Shown one piece after another: positions 33,991 to 41,611 of a stretch of DNA of 64,000 bases. The first letter of the stretch is position 1; each line of letters begins with the position of its first letter. The stretch covers positions 7,090 to 71,089 of the forward strand of contig NZ_JOIU01000035.1 in the NCBI RefSeq assembly GCF_000720135.1, read 5' to 3'. Source of the stretch: Streptomyces sp. NRRL S-1022. GTDB lineage: Bacteria > Actinomycetota > Actinomycetes > Streptomycetales > Streptomycetaceae. Position numbers and translations under genes: made by a program. The notes under the pieces are model-generated. The model ran no database searches, was not told where the DNA came from, and saw only the letters and a program-made list of their open reading frames with translations.

Positions 33991-34371
33991 ATGATCATGC
34001 CCCTGACCACCACGCGCATCACCCCCGACTGGCCCTGTCAGGTCAAGACGCCGGGCTCGTACGACTGGGAACGCTCGGCGGCCAAGTGGCTGCGCGATCT
34101 GATCCCCGCGCGCTACGCCAGCTATCCGGCGCTCATCCGGCACCCGGTCCTGCTCGCCCGGCACGCGCAGATCCAGGTGCAGCAGGAGATCCGGGTCGCA
34201 CGGACCGCCCTGCAGACCGCGCGGGCCGAGTTGCCGATGCTGGGACTGCCCGAATCGGTTATCGAACACACGATCAAGATGTACGCGGCGGAGGTACTCC
34301 AGTTGCAGCACATCGCGCGCAGTGTCCGTGCGGTCAGCGAGGCCCTGGCCGGTCGCGGCACCAGCCGCTGA
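33991..34371 (+). CDS. Hypothetical helical protein
   Basis: The 126-residue protein contains WLRDLIPARYASYPALIRHPVLLARHAQIQVQQEIRVART and is predicted to be mostly helical, without membrane segments. I do not recognise the family. Start ATG at 33991 or 33997; a weak GGAAG precedes. It lies 110 bases ahead of the ANTAR-phosphatase gene on the same strand. Confidence 0.68.
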   Translation: MIMPLTTTRITPDWPCQVKTPGSYDWERSAAKWLRDLIPARYASYPALIRHPVLLARHAQIQVQQEIRVARTALQTARAELPMLGLPESVIEHTIKMYAAEVLQLQHIARSVRAVSEALAGRGTSR

Positions 34372-34481
34372 CCCCGTCCGACCTGCGGATTCCCCCTCGC
34401 GGACAGCTTTCCCGACGGTCCTACGAATCCCGACCCGGCAGACGAGTGATCGAACGGCCCCGGGTGTGCGATGCTCGTCGC

Positions 34482-36875
34482 GTGACGAGCGAGCCCCTGC
34501 CTCCGGTGGACCGCGACCCGAGCGCCGATCTGGCGGCGCTGGCGAAGGTCGTCGCCCGGCAGCGCGCGGAGATGGAACGGCTGCGGGACCTGGCCGCGAC
34601 CTCGGCCGTGCTGGAGCGGGCCAAGGGCGTACTGATGGCTCTCACCGGGTGTACGCCGGACGAGGCCCACGAGGAGCTGGCCCGGCGCGCCAAGGACGGC
34701 AACCGCACCCTCCTCGAACAGTGCTGGCTCACCCTGGGCGCCCTGCCGCCCCTGGAACGGCCCGCCGCCACCCCGGCCGCGCCGCCCGCCGAGGCCGACG
34801 CCTCCGGGGCCCCGGCCGCCGGCACCACGGAACTCGCGGAGGTCCTCGGGCACATCGCCCGCGACCTCGTCCGGGTCGGCTCGCCCCACGAACTGGCCGG
34901 GTGCCTGCTCGAACACCTGGCGCACGAGATCGACGGCGACGCGGTGATGCTGTACGAGCGGCTGCCCGAGGGCGGCCTGAGGCTGATGGCGTACGCCGGC
35001 CTCGACCCCACCCTCGCCGCCCAGTGGCGGCAGCTGCCACCGGTGAGCAGCGTGGCCGCGATGGACGCCCTGCGGTCCGGCGAGCCCCGCTGGCTGGAGG
35101 ACCTCACCGCCGACCGCACCCGCTACCTGCTCATCGGGGATCCCCCGGAGCGGTGGGCCACCCGGGCCTGGCTGCCCCTGCGGGCCGGGGAGACCGCCCA
35201 CATCGCCCTCGGGGTGCTGCGCCGCCGGAGCGGGCCGTTCGCGCCGCGCGAGCGGGAGCTGCTGCGGGCCGTGAGCCGGCTGTGCGCGGGCCGGCTGCGG
35301 GCCTTCGACGGCCCGCCGGGCGGCACGCCCGGGGACCTCTCCCCCACCGTGCAGGCGGTGTTCGACGCGCTGCCGGGCGCGGCGACCTTCCTGACCCCGC
35401 TGCGCGGAGCCTCCGGCGAGGTGGAGGACTACCGCATCGACGCCGCCACCCCGGAGGCGGTCGACGTGTTCGGCCGGACCGGTCGGGACATGGTCGGCAG
35501 TCACATCCTGGAGAGCTACCCGTCGGTCGCGGGCGAACCGCTGTGGCAGGGCTACCTGCAGGCCCTGGAGACCGGAGTGCCCTTCGAGGGCGAGCCGTTC
35601 GCCTACCAGGACGTGATCGGCGACGTGCCCGTGACCGCCACCTACACGGTGCGTGCGGCCCCGCTGGGCGAGGGCCTGGTGGTGACCTGGCTCCGGCACG
35701 ACCCGGTGGACCGGCAGGAGCAGCGCCTCGCCGACGTGCAGCGGCTCGGCAACCTGGGCTGGGCGAACTGGAACCTGATCACCCAGGAGATCTCCTGGGC
35801 CGCACAGACGTACGCCGTGCTGGGCGTGGTCCCCGGCCAGGAACCGGTCCGGCTGGAGCGGCTGCCCGACCTGGCGCTGCCGGAGGACACCGGTCCGCTG
35901 GCGCACGCCATCGCCGAACTCGTCTCCCGGGGCCGGGCGTTCAACGTGCCGTTCCGCATCGACACGCCGGCGGGCGTCCGGCACCTGCGGATGGTCGCGG
36001 AGGCCGTCACGGCGCCCGACGGCACCCCGGTCGAGGTGCACGGCTTCGTCCAGGACCTCACCGCGCAGCGCAGCGCGGAACTGGCGCTGGTGGAGAGCGA
36101 ACGCGCGATGCTCCTCCAGCGCGGCATCCTCCAGGCCGAACGGGCCCTGGCGGCCCGGCTGCAGCACGCCCTGCTGCCACTGCCCAGCAAGCCGGTCGAG
36201 CTGGCCGGGCTGCGCGTCGAGGTCGCCTACCTGCCCGCGCAGGCCGGCATCCATGTCGGCGGCGACTGGTTCAGCGCCATCGAACTGCCCGACTGCGAAG
36301 CGCTGTTCGTGGTCGGCGACGTGGCGGGCCACGGCATCGACGCCGTGGCCACCATGGCCCAGCTCAGGTTCACCGCGAAGGGCATGGTCAGCACCGGCTC
36401 CTCGCTCACCGGGGCCCTGGCGCGGCTGAACCAGCTCCTGCTGCACTCCCGGGACGGCCAGATCACCGCCACCATGGTGCTGGCCCGCTACGACCCCGAC
36501 CGGCACGTACTGGCCTGGGCGCAGGCCGGGCACCCGCCGCCCATGCTGGTGCGCCGGGGCGAGGTGCATTTCCTGGACCGGCCCGGAGGCATGCTGCTCG
36601 GTGCGATGTCCAGCCCCGCCTACGAGTCGCGCGAGCTGCGGCTGGAGCCCGGGGACCGGCTGCTGCTCTACACCGACGGCCTGGTCGAACGCCCCGGCGA
36701 GGGTCTCGACGCGGGCTTCGCCCGGCTGTCCGAGGCCGTGCGCGCCCACGGCAGCGGCGATTCCGACTCCCTGGAGGCACTGCTCGCCTCGATGATCGCC
36801 GAGGAGCGGCGGGACGACGTGTGCGTGCTGGACATCCGGGTGCCCCTGGAGGAGGAGCCGGGCGCGGACGGCTAG
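34482..36875 (+). CDS. ANTAR-GAF-PAS-PAS-SpoIIE phosphatase
   Basis: This soluble protein of 797 residues opens with an ANTAR-like RNA-binding helical domain (~28-84: LERAKGVLMALTGCTPDEAHEEL). Then come GAF (~115-285), two PAS regions (~285-410, ~415-530) and a SpoIIE phosphatase domain (~570-790, VGGDWFSAIE and VVGDVAGHG, RRDDVCVLDI). ANTAR domains normally bind terminator hairpins in nascent RNA, so N-terminal fusion to a phosphatase is notable. The GTG start at 34482 is the best visible, but its ribosome site is weak. Confidence 0.87.
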   Translation: MTSEPLPPVDRDPSADLAALAKVVARQRAEMERLRDLAATSAVLERAKGVLMALTGCTPDEAHEELARRAKDGNRTLLEQCWLTLGALPPLERPAATPAAPPAEADASGAPAAGTTELAEVLGHIARDLVRVGSPHELAGCLLEHLAHEIDGDAVMLYERLPEGGLRLMAYAGLDPTLAAQWRQLPPVSSVAAMDALRSGEPRWLEDLTADRTRYLLIGDPPERWATRAWLPLRAGETAHIALGVLRRRSGPFAPRERELLRAVSRLCAGRLRAFDGPPGGTPGDLSPTVQAVFDALPGAATFLTPLRGASGEVEDYRIDAATPEAVDVFGRTGRDMVGSHILESYPSVAGEPLWQGYLQALETGVPFEGEPFAYQDVIGDVPVTATYTVRAAPLGEGLVVTWLRHDPVDRQEQRLADVQRLGNLGWANWNLITQEISWAAQTYAVLGVVPGQEPVRLERLPDLALPEDTGPLAHAIAELVSRGRAFNVPFRIDTPAGVRHLRMVAEAVTAPDGTPVEVHGFVQDLTAQRSAELALVESERAMLLQRGILQAERALAARLQHALLPLPSKPVELAGLRVEVAYLPAQAGIHVGGDWFSAIELPDCEALFVVGDVAGHGIDAVATMAQLRFTAKGMVSTGSSLTGALARLNQLLLHSRDGQITATMVLARYDPDRHVLAWAQAGHPPPMLVRRGEVHFLDRPGGMLLGAMSSPAYESRELRLEPGDRLLLYTDGLVERPGEGLDAGFARLSEAVRAHGSGDSDSLEALLASMIAEERRDDVCVLDIRVPLEEEPGADG

Positions 36876-36901
36876 GGCCGCCGTCCGGGAACCGGGCGTG
36901 C

Positions 36902-37414
36902 TCAGTCCACGGGGTGGCCGGCCTCGATGCCTGCGGCGTCGGAGAGCCGCAGCAGCGGCCCGTCCCGGCCCTCGCCCCACTCGACCGGGTCGAGCACGAA
37001 GCCGACGTGGTCGCCGCCGTCGATGCGGTGCAGGACGGCGCCGACGAACCAGGCCGCCGTGTCCGTCAGGACGGCGCTGCCGCCGTGTCCCTCCCGCCAG
37101 TGCAGCCGGGCGAACTTGTCGGTCTCGTCGCCCGTCTCCCCGCCGAGGAGTTCCGCCAGCTCCCGCTGGTCCCGGGTGAGCAGGTGGACGGCGAGGAACT
37201 GGGCGGCCCGGGCGGCCCGGTAGGTGCGGTTGACCTTGGACAGCCAGACGGCGAACCGGAGCGGCTCCATGGAGCACTGCGAGGCGAAGCCGACCAGACA
37301 GCCAGCGCGCTCGCCGCCCGCCGCGGCGGTCACCACGCACATGTCCGGATCCAGCCGGTCGAAGAAGCCGCTCAACCGCCCGGCGCCGCCCCGCGTGCCG
37401 CTCTCGTCCGCCAT
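36902..37414 (-). CDS. Flavin reductase-like protein
   Basis: The 170-residue protein has the flavin-reductase fold pattern: CVVTAAAGGERAGCLVGFASQCSMEPLRFAVWLSK near the start, AQFLAVHLLTRDQRELAELLGG, and a His in FVGAVLHRIDGGDH. Members reduce or bind FMN and supply two-component monooxygenases. No monooxygenase gene is adjacent. It converges on the ANTAR-phosphatase gene. Confidence 0.83.
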   Translation of the reverse strand: MADESGTRGGAGRLSGFFDRLDPDMCVVTAAAGGERAGCLVGFASQCSMEPLRFAVWLSKVNRTYRAARAAQFLAVHLLTRDQRELAELLGGETGDETDKFARLHWREGHGGSAVLTDTAAWFVGAVLHRIDGGDHVGFVLDPVEWGEGRDGPLLRLSDAAGIEAGHPVD

Positions 37415-37471
37415 GCCGTCCGCTCCCGTCCGCCGCCGCCGTTGGGTTACGCATGCTCGCGCCGCGTGCGC

Positions 37472-38236
37472 TCATGCATCGTCCCCCGAGCCGGTGCGGG
37501 ACTCCAGCGCGCGCCGCGTGTCGTCCCCGTAGACACCCCTCTCGTCACCGCTGATGCCGTACCAGAGCTGGAAGCGGGCCACGGCCTCGGTGAGCGTGAC
37601 GTCGTAGGTGCCGCCGGCGGAGCCGTCACGGTAGACGTCCGGGATGCGCAGCAGACGCCGCTGGAGGTCGGCGACCTCGGGGCCGGTGTCGCCCTGCCGG
37701 AGCGTGCCGGGGCCGTCCGGGTCGCTCGCGCCGGTGGGCGCGGCGGGGGCGACGTCGGCCGGGGCGCTCGGGGCCGGCGGGGCTGAGGCGCTGGCGGGCG
37801 GGGCGGTCGTGGCCGGCGGGGCGGTCGTGGCCGGCGGGGGCGGGGCGGCGGTGGCGGCCTGCTGGCGGCCGGGGAGCAGCAGGGCGCAGCCGAAGCCCAC
37901 GAGAGCCGCGGCGGCCACCGCCACGGCGACGGCGGCCCGGCGCCGTCCGGAGCCGGAACCGGGAGCGCCCTTGGCCGGCGGCCGTCCCGGGGCGGTCGCG
38001 GGACGGGCACCGGCCGGCCGGGGCGTGGGGACGGGCGGGATCTCCTGGGTGTCGGCCTCGGCGGAGTGCGCCGTCCGCGGCCGCGGTGCCGCGCCGACGG
38101 GCCGGTACGTCACCGGGTCGGGCCGGAACTCGCGCATCAGCTCCGCGAGGGCGTCGAAACGGCGGGTCCGCAGGACCCGGACGGGCTCCAGCACCCGTCC
38201 GGGCGGCGGCTGTTCGGGGTCGGGCGGTGTCGGCAC
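37472..38236 (-). CDS. Membrane-anchored peptidoglycan-binding protein
   Basis: The 254-residue type II membrane protein has a cytoplasmic N terminus (~1-97), one helix (AVAVAVAAAALVGFGCALLL, ~100-120) and a long Pro/Ala/Thr linker. A C-terminal PG_binding_1 domain ends it (LRQGDTGPEVADLQRRLLRI, AVARFQLWYGISGDERGVYG). It probably tethers to the wall; no catalytic domain is present. The start ATG is at 38236. Confidence 0.85.
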   Translation of the reverse strand: MPTPPDPEQPPPGRVLEPVRVLRTRRFDALAELMREFRPDPVTYRPVGAAPRPRTAHSAEADTQEIPPVPTPRPAGARPATAPGRPPAKGAPGSGSGRRRAAVAVAVAAAALVGFGCALLLPGRQQAATAAPPPPATTAPPATTAPPASASAPPAPSAPADVAPAAPTGASDPDGPGTLRQGDTGPEVADLQRRLLRIPDVYRDGSAGGTYDVTLTEAVARFQLWYGISGDERGVYGDDTRRALESRTGSGDDA

Positions 38237-38312
38237 CTGGCTCTCCTTCCGTCCCGCGGATACGGGGCTGTCACACCCCCACGCTCAGATACGGCGCCCA
38301 CCGCGGCCCCGT

Positions 38313-38863
38313 TCAGACACCTCCCGCGCACCGGGCCGCCCGCGCTCGCAGCAGCGCCGGTCGGACGGGGAGGGTCCCGGGGAACGCGCCGTGGCCGACA
38401 CCCGGTGCGGTCACGGCCAGCCGGCCGTGGCCGCGCACGACGGTGTCCGGGCCGACCTCGCCGGGGTCGAGCGAGAGGTATCCGCGGGCGGACCGGGCGC
38501 CCACGGTGCCCGCCTTCGGCGGGGCCTCGCGGTCTCCCAGGGCAGCGGCTCGCCCTCCCGTTCGGGGTCGCTGTCGGCGGCGTAGCGGCGGATCACCCGG
38601 CCGTTCTCGGCGACGATCCACACGTCGGAGCCGCCGGCGTCGTCCAGGAAGAAGAACTGGGCCCGGCCGCAGTGGTCGCTGACCCGCTCGACCGTCTCGG
38701 TCATGCCGTCCCAGGAGTCGCCGACGAGCAGGTCGAACGGACCGAAGACCGGGCGCCAGCCGTCCAGCTCCGGGGCGACGAAGGGCCGCCCCGCGGTGCG
38801 CCCGGCGCCGCCCGGGCCGGGGACGCCGATCTCCCGGGCCCCGACAAGGGATTCGACCTTCAT
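38313..38863 (-). pseudogene. Frameshifted hypothetical protein
   Basis: The first ~110 residues (MKVESLVGAREIGVPGPG, FVAPELDGWRPVFGPFDLLVGDSWDGM, VWIVAENGRVIRRYAA, GEPLPWETA) look like an intact streptomycete protein. After WETA the frame becomes Arg-rich nonsense. The neighbouring frame gives plausible protein to a stop at 38313: ARGYLSLDPGEVGPDTVV and GHGRLAVTAPGVGHGAFPG. A single-base deletion near 38521-38531 would explain it. It may be a real lesion or a sequencing error. Function unknown. Confidence 0.65.
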
Positions 38864-38983
38864 GTGGCCGGACAGGACCGGCGACCGCCGACAGCGCTCC
38901 GGGGCGGGCGGGAGCGCCGCTCGGCCACGGTTTCGGCACACCGCCGAACCGACGGCCGGCGCGCTGACCCCGGGGTGTTCCTG

Positions 38984-39826
38984 TCAGGCGGGGCTGAGCG
39001 CCCCCTGTACGAAGCGGCTCAGGGACGCCGTGAACGCGGTGACGAAGGCGTCCCTGGCCTCCTCCGGGAGGGCCTCCAGGGACAGGTAGGGGTTGAGGTC
39101 CTCCAGCTCCACCAGGAGCAGACCGCCGTCCGGGGTGCGGCAGGCGTCGACGCGCTGGATGCCGTGCCCGAGGTCGTTCCAGTCGATGAACCGGCGGGCG
39201 AACTCCAGGTCGGCGGCGGTGGCCGCGTAGGGCTCCAGCTCCCAGCGCCGCCCGGGGTCGGGGGCGTACAGGGCGTACTGGAAGTCGTCGTCGACGAAGT
39301 AGAAGGACACCTCGTAGGCGAAGTCGACGCGGGGCTGGATCAGGACGTCCCCGGCGGTGAGTCCGGCGAGCCGGCCGGCCGGGACGACGCGCAGGCCGAG
39401 GGAGTCGGCGCCCAGCTTCGGCTTGACCACGTACTGCTCGGCGGACGGCAGTCGGTCCGCGTCCTCGGCGCGGTCGACGGTCGGTATCACCGGGTAGCCG
39501 GCGGCCGTCAGGTCGAGCAGGTACTGCTTGCCGGCCATGTCCGCCTTCCCGGTGAGCGGGTTGTACACCCGGGTGCCGGTGCCGAGCGCGCGGGCGCGGA
39601 AGGCGTCGTACTCCCGCTGGTAGCCGAGGACGGGACCGCTGTTGCGCACGACGACGGCGTCGAAGCCGTCCATCAGCGCCGCCGCGTCCAGCGGATGGCA
39701 CAGGGCCAGGTCGAAGTGGTCGCGCAGCCGCGAGGCGAGGTGGATGTCCTCGTCGCAGTAGCGGCGCCCGCGGGCCTGGTACGCCAGGTCCGTGACGTAG
39801 AGCAGGCGGGGACGGGCGGCCGGCAT
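38984..39826 (-). CDS. ATP-grasp-like protein
   Basis: In this 280-residue protein the C-terminal two-thirds follow an ATP-grasp plan: QYVVKPKLGADSLGLRVV as the ATP-binding Lys strand, DVLIQPRVDFAYEVSFYFV and LLLVELEDLNPYLSLE as the metal-binding acid/Asn strand. The N-terminal part (AARPRLLYVTDLAYQARGR) is a Rossmann-like pre-ATP-grasp domain. Members ligate carboxylates to amines or thiols. The substrate is unknown. AGGAG precedes the ATG at 39826. Confidence 0.75.
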   Translation of the reverse strand: MPAARPRLLYVTDLAYQARGRRYCDEDIHLASRLRDHFDLALCHPLDAAALMDGFDAVVVRNSGPVLGYQREYDAFRARALGTGTRVYNPLTGKADMAGKQYLLDLTAAGYPVIPTVDRAEDADRLPSAEQYVVKPKLGADSLGLRVVPAGRLAGLTAGDVLIQPRVDFAYEVSFYFVDDDFQYALYAPDPGRRWELEPYAATAADLEFARRFIDWNDLGHGIQRVDACRTPDGGLLLVELEDLNPYLSLEALPEEARDAFVTAFTASLSRFVQGALSPA

Positions 39827-39987
39827 GGGGGCTCCTCGGGACGGCGCGGGTGTCAGGCGGGAGTGAGGGAAAGGCGCTGCGAGTCGTCGTTGCCGACGGC
39901 GGAGAAAGGTTACGCCGGGGGGTGCGGCGGTTTTCGGCCACCCCCGTCGACCCACTCGCCGGCCACCCCGTCGACCCGCCCACGGCA

Positions 39988-40030
39988 GCACTCAGTTCCC
40001 CCGAAGGAGCACTCCCGCTGCACTGAGTGC
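39988..40030. promoter_or_regulatory. TetR operator-like sites upstream of the tetR gene
   Basis: A perfect 11-bp dyad GCACTGAGTGC (40020-40030) and a weaker copy GCACTCAGTT (39988-39997) precede the TetR start at 40066. The same motif recurs between promoter elements of the next gene, so they look like sites for this TetR. Confidence 0.65.
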
Positions 40031-40065
40031 CACGAATCCAGGGCCCGGATGCTACGTTCCCGTCC

Positions 40066-40839
40066 ATGAGCTCCAGCAGCGCGGCGCCGGCCGCGAAGCC
40101 GCCGATCCGGGACGCCCTGGTGGGGGCGGCCTTCCGGCTCTTCCTGGAACACGGCTACGAGCAGACCACGGTGGACGACATCGTGACCCTGGCCGGGGTC
40201 GGCCGGCGTTCGTTCTTCCGGTACTTCCCCTCCAAGGAGGACGTGGTCTTCCCCGACCACGAGCGCTGCCTGGCCGACATGACCGCGTTCCTGGCGGCGG
40301 GCGGCCCGGAGCACGATCCGGTGCGGCGGGTCTGCGACGCGGCCCGGCTGGTGTTCGGGATGTACGCCGAGAACCCGACCTTCTCCGTGCAGCGCTACCA
40401 GCTCACCCGGCAGGTGCCGGGCCTGCGGGCCTACGAGCTGTCGGTGGTGTGGCGCTACGAGCGGGCGCTCGCCGAGTACCTGCGCGCGCGGTTCGCGGGG
40501 CGGCCCGACGGGATCCTGAACGCCGACGTCATCGCGGCCGCGGTCGTCGCCGCGCACAACAACGCGCTGCGCTCCTGGCTGCGCTCGGACGGCGAGGACG
40601 ACCCGGGCGCGGCCGTGGACCACGCACTGGGACACGTGCAGCGGACGTTCGGCCGGACGGCCGCCACCCAGGCGGCCCCCTCGCCGCCGGCCACCGCGAC
40701 GGCCGCCGCCTGGCTCGGCCCCGCCGGCGCCGGGGCGGGACCGGCGCGGCCCGACGACGTGGTGGTGCTGGTCGCCCGCCGGGACGCCCCGTTGTGGCGG
40801 CTGGTGCAGGAACTGGAGACGGCGCTCGGCCGCGGCTGA
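40066..40839 (+). CDS. TetR-family transcriptional regulator
   Basis: The 257-residue protein has an N-terminal TetR helix-turn-helix (residues ~14-60: AAFRLFLEHGYEQTTVDDIVTLAGVGRRSFFRYFPSKED) and a helical ligand-binding domain. Its tail is Ala/Pro-rich and ends in RPDDVVVLVARRD. Dyads of GCACT-N-AGTGC type lie before it and before the zinc-ribbon/OB gene downstream. The inducer is unknown. Confidence 0.92.
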   Translation: MSSSSAAPAAKPPIRDALVGAAFRLFLEHGYEQTTVDDIVTLAGVGRRSFFRYFPSKEDVVFPDHERCLADMTAFLAAGGPEHDPVRRVCDAARLVFGMYAENPTFSVQRYQLTRQVPGLRAYELSVVWRYERALAEYLRARFAGRPDGILNADVIAAAVVAAHNNALRSWLRSDGEDDPGAAVDHALGHVQRTFGRTAATQAAPSPPATATAAAWLGPAGAGAGPARPDDVVVLVARRDAPLWRLVQELETALGRG

Positions 40840-40881
40840 TCCGCGAACCCTCCCTGGCGCAAATTCGGGGTACGGAGTGCC

Positions 40882-40910
40882 TTTACGAGTGACACTCAGT
40901 GCCATAACCT
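40882..40910 (+). promoter_or_regulatory. Promoter with embedded TetR operator for the zinc-ribbon/OB gene
   Basis: TTTACG (40882-40887) and TAACCT (40905-40910) are spaced by 17 bases, a good vegetative promoter. The spacer and -10 edge contain ACACTCAGTGCC (40892-40903), the TetR-site motif. A repressor there would block RNA polymerase. Confidence 0.65.
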
Positions 40911-41003
40911 GACGGCGTGCGCGGTGGCACGGCAACCGCGCACATGTGTGCCCGGTCTGCGCCGGGTACGCGGGATCCGGCCGAGCGCAGGGAGTTGACC
41001 AGC

Positions 41004-41417
41004 GTGTACCACCACTCAGCAAGCACCTCGCATCCGGCGGCCGGTTCCGCTGCGGGTGTTCTCGATCCCGCCGCGGACTCCAAGGACGCCATCCTCTTCC
41101 AGCGCTGCACCTGGTGCGGCACCGCGATGTACCACCGGCTGCTCTGTCCGGTCTGCCAGGGCAGCGAGCTGCGCACCGAGCGCAGCGAGGGCGTCGGCAC
41201 GGTCCGCCACTCCACCGTGGTGCACCGCAACACGCCCGCGGCGCGCAATGTGTCGCTGGTGGAGATGGCCGAGGGGTTCGTCGTCCGGGGCCGGGTCATG
41301 GGCCCGCCGGTCGGGATCCACAGCGGCGACCGGGTCCGGCTGTCCACCGCCAAGGACCCGGTGCGCGGCGAGCCGGTCTTCCAGCTGCTGGACGAGCCGT
41401 ACCGGGCCTGGACCTGA
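41004..41417 (+). CDS. Zinc-ribbon/OB-fold (DUF35) protein
   Basis: The 137-residue protein has a rubredoxin-like zinc ribbon with Cys pairs in CTWCG and CPVCQ, followed by an OB fold (STVVHRNTPAARNVSLVEMAEGFVVRGRVMGPPVGIHSGDRV). DUF35 proteins usually partner with thiolases or ketosynthases in acyl-CoA chemistry; none is adjacent. The GTG at 41004 is chosen because GGGAG lies upstream. The gene follows a promoter carrying a TetR-type operator. Confidence 0.83.
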   Translation: MYHHSASTSHPAAGSAAGVLDPAADSKDAILFQRCTWCGTAMYHRLLCPVCQGSELRTERSEGVGTVRHSTVVHRNTPAARNVSLVEMAEGFVVRGRVMGPPVGIHSGDRVRLSTAKDPVRGEPVFQLLDEPYRAWT

Positions 41418-41611
41418 CCGCCGTACCCCGCGCCGCACCCGGGACCAACCCGGTTGCCGTCGGGCCCTGTTGAACGGCGCCCCGCTCGTTCCCCGATGTG
41501 ATCGACCACCTCTCCTCCACAGGCAACCCACAGCCTCCCCTTTTCATCCTCCCGGGGCGAGGGACGCCCGGGAGGGCCGGGACGTCCGTGGTCGGGGTTC
41601 GAGGAGGAACT

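Noticed and set aside
32736..36875. A 1379-residue frame reaching the ANTAR phosphatase
   Set aside because: The N-terminal part is shadow of the RpiR gene and low-complexity. The true protein starts near 34482.
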